Source: an uncultured Collinsella sp.
Lineage (GTDB): Bacteria; Actinomycetota; Coriobacteriia; Coriobacteriales; Coriobacteriaceae
Reading direction: 5' to 3'
DNA length: 64,000 nt
Assembly (NCBI GenBank): GCA_900545745.1
Contig: URAD01000002.1
Span: 58,588 to 122,587, forward strand
The number at the start of each line of letters is the position of its first letter. The first letter of the stretch is position 1. Below are positions 57,933 to 64,000 of this stretch, piece by piece. The position numbers and the translations under genes were made by a program. Under the pieces are notes generated by a model that was not told the origin of the DNA, searched no databases, and saw only the letters and a list, made by a program, of their open reading frames with translations.

Positions 57933-60161
57933 TTAGAAGTTGGCGTCGTTGAACTGGGTGCTCTCGAGTCCGTCGAGTTGCTGTTCGGGCGTATCGGCGA
58001 CGCTCTCGAGCAGCTCGGTGGGATCGACGTTCATGCTCTTGCCGGCCTCGTTGCCGTTGACCAAGTCGTCCGAGAAGATGTCGACCTCCATTTCCTCGGC
58101 CTCTTCGATCTGAACTTCGAGCGGCACCTGGGTGCGCACAAGTTTGACGGCCGGGCGCATGCGGGCAAAGAGCGGTACGTACTCGATGATGATGGCCGAG
58201 TTCTCGAGACCGTACCAGCGTGCCGGGCTTCCGCAGGCGCGGCGGACGGCGTACTTGATGGCCATCACGCGGTGGTCATTGCGGTTGATGTCCGTTTCGG
58301 GGGCAAGCATCTTGCGCAGCATACAAAAGCGGAAATCGCCCACGTTGCCGCGCGTCTCGTAGATGGAGTAGGTGTGATGTTGCGGCGGCAGCTCGCCCGA
58401 TGCCATCAGGTCGCCAACGATCTGACGCAGATAGGCGTTGACGCGCTGGTTGACCTTAAAGCCCAGGTCCAGGCGCACGCGGAACAAAAAGTCCGTGCCA
58501 AAGGTCTCGACGGAATACTCGTGCGTATAGGGTTCGTCGGTAACGTGCACGTTGATGAACCAATATGCCTTGGCGCGCTTGGGGTGCTTGTCCAGGATGG
58601 AATAGAGCACGTCGCGGTCGAGTGTGAGCGGGTCGGGGCTGTTGGTGAGAAATACCAGATTGTCGGCGAGCACGGGATAGGTCTCGTCGTTGCGCAGGCG
58701 GTTGAGCTGATCGATGTACTTGGAGACGGGCAGCAGGATCGTCTGCGTGCGCTCGATGGCGGTGCCGCGGCGCCACACATACATAAGGCCAAACAGCAGC
58801 GCGGCCAGGAAGATCATGACGTAGCCGCCGTCAAAGAACATGGTGAGGCATGAAGCGAAGAAGCACAGCTCAATGGCGCCAAAAAGCAGGGCGAAGACGC
58901 AGGCGCTCAGTCTGTGCTTGAGAATGCCGACGATATAGCTCGTCAAAAGCGTCGTGGTCATAAGCATGGTCACGGTAATGGCGAGGCCATAGGCGCTCTC
59001 CATGCGCTCGGAGTTCTGGAACAGCAGCACGATGAAGATGCAGCCGACCCACATGATGTTGTTGACGAGCGGAATATAGAGCTGACCCTTGGTGTCGCTG
59101 GGGTAGTGGATGCGCAGGTGCGGCATAAGGTTGAGGCGCGTGGCCTCGGATACCAGCGAGAACGAGCCGGTGATGAGCGCCTGCGAGGCAATGATGGCCG
59201 CCACGGCCGAAAGCACGATGGCAAAGGGGCGCAGGGGCTCAGGGAGCATCATATAGAACGGGTTGACGATATCCATCGCGAGCATCTGGGGATTGGAATT
59301 GTTTGCGAGCAGCCAAGCGCCCTGACCCAGGTAGTTAAGGATAAGCGCCGCCTTAACAAACGGCCAGGATGCGTAGATGTTGGCCTTGCCCACGTGGCCC
59401 ATGTCTGAATAGAGCGCCTCGGCGCCGGTCGTCGACAGGAAGACGAAGCCGAGCACCATGATGCCCGAGTGGTTGATGGGCGAGAACAGAAACATGACGC
59501 CGCGGATGGGGTTGAGCGCGCGCAAGATGGACAGGTTGCCGAGCATGTTGAACAGACCGGCGCCTGCCAGGAACAGGAACCACAGCGTCATGAGCGGACC
59601 GAACAGCTTGCCGATTGACGAGGTGCCAGCGCGCTGCATGGCAAACAGGCCGCAGATAATGATGATGGTAATAATGATGACGTTAGTTTGCCCGTCACCC
59701 AACAGCGCGTGGCCCCACTCGATGGTGCGCAGACCCTCGATGGCTGTGGTGACCGTGACAGCGGGGGTGAGGATGCCGTCGGCGAGTAGCGCCGCACCGC
59801 CGATCATGGCGGGGAGAATCAGCCACGGTGCCACCTTGCGCACCAGGCTAAACAGGGCGAAGATGCCGCCTTCGTTGTGGTTGTCGGCCTTCATGGCGAT
59901 TACCACGTACTTGACCGTGGTCACGAGCGTCATGGTCCAGATGACGAGCGAAAGCGCGCCCAGGATCATGTCCTCGCTGACGGTACCGATGCCGCCGTTG
60001 TTGGCGACGATTGATTTCATGGTGTACATGGGGCTCGTGCCGATGTCGCCATAGACGACGCCGAGCGTTACGAGCAGCATGCCAGCGGAGAGGGGGATGG
60101 CTCCGTGCCCGCCTTGACCACGCTGGTCTTGGGGGCTTGCCTCCAGTTTGTTGTGTGCCAC
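57933..60161 (-). CDS. kup: KUP/HAK-family potassium uptake protein
   Basis: A 742-aa K+/H+ symporter. The N-terminal membrane part (about 20-450) has the family signature TLGVVYGDIGTSPMYT and GGIFALFSLVR. The C-terminal 290 residues are a cytoplasmic domain, with an acidic end (EEAEEMEVDIFSDD). GTG 60161 has AAGGGAG 5 bases upstream and is preferred; ATG 60179, six codons earlier, has no such site. Two palindromes lie in the 5' region (60184-60204 and 60262-60285). No c-di-AMP riboswitch is seen. Confidence 0.93.
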   Translation of the reverse strand: MAHNKLEASPQDQRGQGGHGAIPLSAGMLLVTLGVVYGDIGTSPMYTMKSIVANNGGIGTVSEDMILGALSLVIWTMTLVTTVKYVVIAMKADNHNEGGIFALFSLVRKVAPWLILPAMIGGAALLADGILTPAVTVTTAIEGLRTIEWGHALLGDGQTNVIIITIIIICGLFAMQRAGTSSIGKLFGPLMTLWFLFLAGAGLFNMLGNLSILRALNPIRGVMFLFSPINHSGIMVLGFVFLSTTGAEALYSDMGHVGKANIYASWPFVKAALILNYLGQGAWLLANNSNPQMLAMDIVNPFYMMLPEPLRPFAIVLSAVAAIIASQALITGSFSLVSEATRLNLMPHLRIHYPSDTKGQLYIPLVNNIMWVGCIFIVLLFQNSERMESAYGLAITVTMLMTTTLLTSYIVGILKHRLSACVFALLFGAIELCFFASCLTMFFDGGYVMIFLAALLFGLMYVWRRGTAIERTQTILLPVSKYIDQLNRLRNDETYPVLADNLVFLTNSPDPLTLDRDVLYSILDKHPKRAKAYWFINVHVTDEPYTHEYSVETFGTDFLFRVRLDLGFKVNQRVNAYLRQIVGDLMASGELPPQHHTYSIYETRGNVGDFRFCMLRKMLAPETDINRNDHRVMAIKYAVRRACGSPARWYGLENSAIIIEYVPLFARMRPAVKLVRTQVPLEVQIEEAEEMEVDIFSDDLVNGNEAGKSMNVDPTELLESVADTPEQQLDGLESTQFNDANF

Positions 60162-60183
60162 GTGGACTCCCTTTGACATCCGG

Positions 60184-60204
60184 TTATCTGTCTAGGACAG
60201 ATAA
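60184..60204. promoter_or_regulatory. Palindrome 1 upstream of kup
   Basis: TTATCTGTC, TAG, GACAGATAA: perfect 9-base arms about 25 bases before the kup start. It could be an operator or an mRNA hairpin near the ribosome site. Confidence 0.5.
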
Positions 60205-60261
60205 TCTTTATGCCGTCTTTATACATACAAGAGCAGTTTGGCACATCAGGTTATTTTAGAC

Positions 60262-60285
60262 AATAATCCCCAGCTGGGGATTATT
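60262..60285. promoter_or_regulatory. Palindrome 2 upstream of kup, 24 bp perfect
   Basis: AATAATCCCCAG and its exact complement CTGGGGATTATT with no spacer. It shares ATCCCCA/TGGGGAT with the palindrome at 47004-47034 before the GGDEF gene. Confidence 0.55.
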
Positions 60286-60319
60286 TATGTACGTAGGTAG
60301 CATTTCAAAACAGGGGCTT

Positions 60320-61231
60320 TTAAGCACGTGCTGTCTGGGCTATGCCAGCCTTGGCGCTTGCGCGCTTGCCGGCGAGTTCGCAAAAAATCGCGCCGCCGAT
60401 GATAAGCGCGGCGCCCATCAGGCGGACCGGTGTTATGGTTTCGCCCAAAAGGACGGCCGAGAACACGACGGCCGAAAGCGGCTCGAGGTAGCCGACGACG
60501 GCGACGGTCTGCACGGGCAGTTTGGCGACGGCACTAAAGTAGAGCAGGCAGCCGATGCCGGTGTTGACGACGCCGAGCATGACGACGGCGCGCCAATCAA
60601 TACTGGCGGCGACGCCGGCGGGCAGGAATGAGGGAGCACCCTGCGTGATGAGCGTGAGGACCAGCGCAGTCACAAAGGCGGCGCTCACCTGGAGCGTGGA
60701 GTTCTCGAGGCCTTCGATGTGTGGCGCGCCCTTGCTGGCGATGACCATCAATGCGTAGCAGAAGGCCGAGACGATGCCGCAAGCGATACCCGCAATGGGC
60801 ATATTGCCGCCCAGACCTTGTGCCGCGATGAGGAAGGCGCCGCAGGCGACGGCGATAAACCCGGCGATTTTGCCGCCGGTCAGTTTTTCGCCAAAGATGA
60901 GTGGGGAGAGCGCCATAACGATGATGGGGCCGCAGTAGTACAGCAGCGAGGATACGCCGACGCCGATCGTCTGGTAGGCGCGGAACAGAAAAATCCAGCT
61001 GGTGCCCAGCGCGGCTCCCGAGAGGAGGAGGGCCGCGGCTTCGCGGGGGCGAGATGGCGCCTGCAACTTATGGCGTTGGGTGATGGCGAGGATGGTGACA
61101 AGCGAGAGTGCGCCCAAAAACGTGCGCAGTAGCACGATATCGGAGCTCGGCAGCGCGATGGCGGCGGCGATGATGCCGTTGGAGCCAAACAATAGCAATG
61201 CTGCTAAGTACGTAAACAGTCCGTTGTTCAT
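60320..61231 (-). CDS. EamA/DMT-superfamily transporter, LysR-paired (2)
   Basis: A 303-aa protein with ten hydrophobic segments in two EamA halves (FTYLAALLLFGSNGIIAAAI; WIFLFRAYQTIGVGVSSLLY). It is a probable metabolite exporter. GAGGGG lies before ATG 61231. It is divergent from a LysR regulator, with a LysR-type box at 61261-61277 in the gap, 30 bases from this start. It repeats the DMT/LysR arrangement seen at 28153-30080. Confidence 0.88.
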   Translation of the reverse strand: MNNGLFTYLAALLLFGSNGIIAAAIALPSSDIVLLRTFLGALSLVTILAITQRHKLQAPSRPREAAALLLSGAALGTSWIFLFRAYQTIGVGVSSLLYYCGPIIVMALSPLIFGEKLTGGKIAGFIAVACGAFLIAAQGLGGNMPIAGIACGIVSAFCYALMVIASKGAPHIEGLENSTLQVSAAFVTALVLTLITQGAPSFLPAGVAASIDWRAVVMLGVVNTGIGCLLYFSAVAKLPVQTVAVVGYLEPLSAVVFSAVLLGETITPVRLMGAALIIGGAIFCELAGKRASAKAGIAQTARA

Positions 61232-61260
61232 GCGCTGACATCCCCTCTATATCTGAGCAT

Positions 61261-61277
61261 GTTCACTATGGGTGAAC
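61261..61277. promoter_or_regulatory. LysR-type operator
   Basis: GTTCAC, TATGG, GTGAAC: a T-N11-A dyad in the gap between the DMT and LysR genes, as LysR proteins prefer. Confidence 0.6.
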
Positions 61278-61349
61278 TGGCTCTAGAAGAAAAGCGAATA
61301 TAATGCATGGAGAACATGACAAAAACTCATGCAAAGGTGGAAGGGTGCC

Positions 61350-62207
61350 GTGGAAACGAATATTCAAAAGATGCAGGTGCTGCTGGAGACGGTGCGCGCC
61401 GGAAGCTTTACGCGTGCTGCCGAGCGCCTGAGCTATTCGCAGTCGGGCGTGAGCCGTATGGTGGCCGATCTTGAGGCCGACTGGGGTTTTAAGGTGCTCG
61501 ACCGCAGTCGCGAGGGCGTAGTGCTTTCTGCCGACGGGCGGCAGGTCATGCCGGCTGTCGAGGCGCTCTGCGAGGAATTCACTCGCTTGCAGCGACGGGT
61601 GGATGAGATGCGTGGACTCATGCGCGGCAAAATCTGCATCGGTACGTTTTCGAGTGTGGCGACCCACGTGCTGCCGCCGGTGATTGCGCGCTTTCGCGCC
61701 GATCATCCGGATGTCGATTATGAGTTGCTGATGGGCGACTATTCAGAGATCGAACAATGGGTGGCAGAGGGCCGCTGCGACCTGGGCTTTATTCCGCGCG
61801 AGCCACGCGGCGCCGGCATGGCGTCGCGACTGTTGGTGCAAGACGAGCTGATGGCCGTGGTGCCAGCGGACTCCTCGCTTGCCACCGCGGAGGTCGTTTC
61901 CCTTGCCGATTTGGCCAACGAGCAGTTTATCCTGCTGGAACGCGGTAGCGACGACGAGATTACGTCGCTGTTTCGCCGCGCGGGCCTGGCGGTGCGCTCT
62001 AAGCTGTCGACCTGGGATGACTATGCGATTATGGCCATGGTCGAGGACGGCCTGGGCGTGAGTATTCTTCCCGCGCTCATCTTGCGCCGTTGTCAGTTCG
62101 ATGTTGCCGTGCGTTCGCTCGAGGGACATCCCCATCGGCAGATCAATGCGATATATCGCACGGCTGACGTTTCGCTTGCCGCCGCTCGATTCCTTGAATA
62201 CCTCTAA
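61350..62207 (+). CDS. LysR-family regulator, DMT-paired (2)
   Basis: A 285-aa LysR protein: HTH at 1-60 (MQVLLETVRAGSFTRAAERL, YSQSGVSRMVADLEADW) and an effector domain from about 85 (GKICIGTFSSVATHVLPPVI). GTG 61350 with GGAAGGG upstream is preferred; an in-frame ATG at 61329 is 7 codons earlier. The effector core DDYAIMAMVEDGLGVSILP parallels the LysR at 29214. It likely controls the divergent exporter gene through the dyad at 61261. Confidence 0.88.
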   Translation: METNIQKMQVLLETVRAGSFTRAAERLSYSQSGVSRMVADLEADWGFKVLDRSREGVVLSADGRQVMPAVEALCEEFTRLQRRVDEMRGLMRGKICIGTFSSVATHVLPPVIARFRADHPDVDYELLMGDYSEIEQWVAEGRCDLGFIPREPRGAGMASRLLVQDELMAVVPADSSLATAEVVSLADLANEQFILLERGSDDEITSLFRRAGLAVRSKLSTWDDYAIMAMVEDGLGVSILPALILRRCQFDVAVRSLEGHPHRQINAIYRTADVSLAAARFLEYL

Positions 62208-62267
62208 ACGCGTACACGCCATTGTCCGCTTTGGGCAAACCTCGGAGTTCGGTACGTTTTCTTATGA

Positions 62268-62348
62268 AATTGAACTTTCGAATGAGGCGCGGCGCTATAC
62301 TGCTTACTAAATTGAACCTCGGTTCAATTCGTGTTCTATAAATTGAAC
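62268..62348 (+). promoter_or_regulatory. Promoter with AATTGAAC operator array before the XRE-AlaA gene
   Basis: AATTGAAC occurs at 62268, 62310 and 62341 and inverted at 62322. The middle pair forms AATTGAACC-TC-GGTTCAATT (62310-62329), a 20-bp palindrome. A TATACT -10 is at 62296-62301, so the first box covers the -35 region and the palindrome lies just after the expected start site. This fits repression by the XRE domain encoded downstream. Confidence 0.7.
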
Positions 62349-62369
62349 TTTGTCAGCGAGGAGGTTCCT

Positions 62370-63890
62370 GTGGCCCAAGAGACGTTTAGCGATCGCCTGC
62401 GACAGGCTATGTCCGATCGCGACGTTCGCCAGTCGGACGTGATCCGCGCATCGGAGATGCTCGGCAAAAAACTCGGCAAGAGTCAGATGAGCCAATATGT
62501 GAGCGGCAAGACGATCCCGCGGCGCGATGTGGCTGAGCTGCTCGCTCGTATTTTGGAGGTCGATGTTACCTGGCTGCTTGCCGGCGACGCCGATCAAGGC
62601 GAGGCATCATCACCCCGCAACGATTCCAAGCCCGAACCCCATCCCTCAGCTCAAATTGCAAGGAGCACTACCATGCGTACTTTTTCTAAATCCACCAAGC
62701 TCGATAACGTCCTGTATGACGTGCGCGGTCCCGTCGTCGACGAGGCCGCCCGTATGGAGGACGAGGGCGAGCGCATCCTCAAGCTCAATATCGGCAACCC
62801 GGCGCCCTTCGGTTTCCGCACGCCCGATGAGGTCATCAAGGACATGCGCCAGCAGCTGCCCGACTGCGAAGGCTATTCCAACTCGCGTGGCCTGTTCTCC
62901 GCGCGCAAGGCGATCATGCAGTATTCGCAGATCAAAGGCCTGCCCAACGTTCAGATGGAGCATATCTACACGGGCAACGGCGTGTCCGAGCTCATTCAGC
63001 TTTCGATGAACGCGCTGCTCGACAATGGCGACGAGATTCTGATCCCCAGCCCCGACTATCCGCTCTGGACGGCGTGCGCTACCCTTGCTGGCGGTCATCC
63101 CGTACATTATCTGTGCGATGAGCAGGCGGATTGGTATCCCGACCTGGAGGATATGGAGTCCAAGATTACGAGCGCGACCAAAGCCCTCGTCATCATCAAC
63201 CCCAACAACCCCACGGGCTCTGTCTATCCGCGCGAGGTGCTCGAGGGCATCGTCGAGATTGCACGCAGGCATCAGCTGATGATCTTTGCCGATGAGATCT
63301 ACGACCGCCTGTGCATGGACGGCTACGAGCACGTCTCGATTGCCTCGCTCGCCCCCGATCTGCCCTGTGTCACCTTTAGTGGCCTTTCCAAGTCGCACAT
63401 GATTGCGGGCTATCGTATTGGCTGGATGGTGCTCTCGGGCAACCAGCGCTGCATGAGCGACTTCATCATGGGCATCAACATGCTTTCCAACATGCGCCTG
63501 TGCTCCAACGTGCCGGCTCAGTCGATCGTTCAGACGGCACTCGGTGGCCATCAGTCCGTTAACGATTACATCCGTCCCGGCGGCCGTGTCTACGAGCAGC
63601 GCAACTTTGTGTATGAGGCACTCAGCAAGATTGACGGCATCTCGGTAGTTAAGCCGCGTGCGGCGTTCTACATCTTCCCCAAGATGGATGTAAAGAAGTT
63701 CAACATCACCGATGACGAGCAGTTCGCCCTTGACCTGCTGCACGAGAAGAAGATCCTGATCACGCGTGGCGGCGGCTTCAACTGGGCTGAGCCCGACCAC
63801 TTCCGTATCGTGTACCTGCCGCGCATGGAAGTACTCAAAGAGTCCCTCGAAGACCTCGCCGACTTCTTTGACCATTACCGCCAATCGTAG
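62370..63890 (+). CDS. XRE-type HTH fused to an AlaA-like aminotransferase
   Basis: A 506-aa fusion. Residues about 5-75 are an XRE-type DNA-binding domain (DRLRQAMSDRDVRQSDVIRA, KSQMSQYVSGKTIPRRDVAE). A polar linker (about 78-100) follows. Residues 102-506 are a complete AlaA-type PLP aminotransferase (alanine from pyruvate and glutamate): LKLNIGNPAPFGF, GNGVSELIQLSMNALL, IINPNNPTGSVYP, FADEIYDRL and GLSKSHMIAGYRIGW with the PLP Lys341. The start is GTG 62370 after GAGGAGG. An internal AAGGAG (62660) and ATG 62673 sit exactly where a free AlaA would begin, so a 405-aa second product is possible. Confidence 0.9.
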   Translation: MAQETFSDRLRQAMSDRDVRQSDVIRASEMLGKKLGKSQMSQYVSGKTIPRRDVAELLARILEVDVTWLLAGDADQGEASSPRNDSKPEPHPSAQIARSTTMRTFSKSTKLDNVLYDVRGPVVDEAARMEDEGERILKLNIGNPAPFGFRTPDEVIKDMRQQLPDCEGYSNSRGLFSARKAIMQYSQIKGLPNVQMEHIYTGNGVSELIQLSMNALLDNGDEILIPSPDYPLWTACATLAGGHPVHYLCDEQADWYPDLEDMESKITSATKALVIINPNNPTGSVYPREVLEGIVEIARRHQLMIFADEIYDRLCMDGYEHVSIASLAPDLPCVTFSGLSKSHMIAGYRIGWMVLSGNQRCMSDFIMGINMLSNMRLCSNVPAQSIVQTALGGHQSVNDYIRPGGRVYEQRNFVYEALSKIDGISVVKPRAAFYIFPKMDVKKFNITDDEQFALDLLHEKKILITRGGGFNWAEPDHFRIVYLPRMEVLKESLEDLADFFDHYRQS

Positions 63891-64000
63891 GGGATTAGGT
63901 GCCTGCCGCCGCAAGAATCGAGGCGTCGCAGGATAGACATACGACAGCGAGCGAGCCGCATTTGCGCCAAGGTGACGTGAAATGAGAGGGCGCTGACCTT
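63891..64000. other. Right end of window, no gene seen
   Basis: 110 bases after the aminotransferase stop codon carry no ORF, hairpin with T-run or repeat that I can support. Confidence 0.6.

Noticed and set aside
60180..60300. c-di-AMP (ydaO-type) riboswitch before kup
   Set aside because: Only two simple palindromes are seen; the conserved ydaO core sequences are absent.

Overview
The window is a dense, roughly 60 percent GC bacterial chromosome segment. No rRNA, tRNA, CRISPR array, phage or integrated element was recognised. Gene content and style point to a gut member of the Coriobacteriia, most likely Collinsella or a close relative. The signs are bile salt hydrolase, agmatine breakdown, hybrid histidine kinases with amino-acid-binding-type sensor domains, many short intergenic hairpin repeats, and frequent GTG starts. 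This assignment is inference from gene content, not from a marker gene.

Layout. 1-4.6 kb: a divergent TetR repressor (cut by the window edge) and an agmatine deiminase / carbamoyltransferase / MFS transporter operon with two matching operators. 4.6-7.1 kb: hairpin repeats, a dihydrouridine synthase, an orphan ribbon-helix-helix protein and an 800-bp gene-poor stretch full of palindromes. 7.1-10.5 kb: glutaredoxin, an XRE/zinc-ribbon/TipAS-like regulator, TrmO and a PatB-type C-S lyase. 10.6-17.1 kb: two sensory hybrid kinases, one co-translated with a binding lipoprotein and one with two fused binding domains. 17.2-21.5 kb: small K+ channel, LOG-family protein, ClC channel, EFR1-type flavodoxin-ferredoxin and a DMT exporter. 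21.5-23.9 kb: a repeat element and a GntR/ABC exporter operon. 24-35 kb: RF3, VUT transporter, SDR, Ung, a DMT/LysR divergent pair, MATE, RlmA-like and RsmJ-like RNA methyltransferases and small proteins. 35-42.3 kb: a Tet(M)-like ribosomal GTPase and a UvrA2-type protein bracketed by two STAND-like ATPases. 42.4-48.4 kb: TrmL, a G3E GTPase, an ArsC-fold protein without its cysteine, an FMN reductase, a GGDEF protein, an EAL pseudogene and a patatin lipase. 48.5-50.5 kb: a thiamine salvage operon under a TPP riboswitch. 50.6-64 kb: HAD phosphatase, LysR/MetE-like pair, esterase, purine permease, a deformylase-like protein, bile salt hydrolase, Kup, a second DMT/LysR pair and an XRE-AlaA aminotransferase fusion.

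The strongest non-routine signals are these. (i) An HTH-aminotransferase fusion carries a near-perfect operator and an internal Shine-Dalgarno start. (ii) A 183-186 bp long-hairpin element occurs twice with a conserved 22-bp-spaced box pair. (iii) A family of intergenic hairpins is built around a GGGAC core. (iv) Several enzymes have altered key residues: the carbamoyltransferase has HELP instead of HCLP, the deformylase-like protein has HMxxH instead of HExxH, and the ArsC-like protein has no N-terminal cysteine. (v) A UvrA2 gene overlaps an ATPase gene and faces that ATPase's relative.
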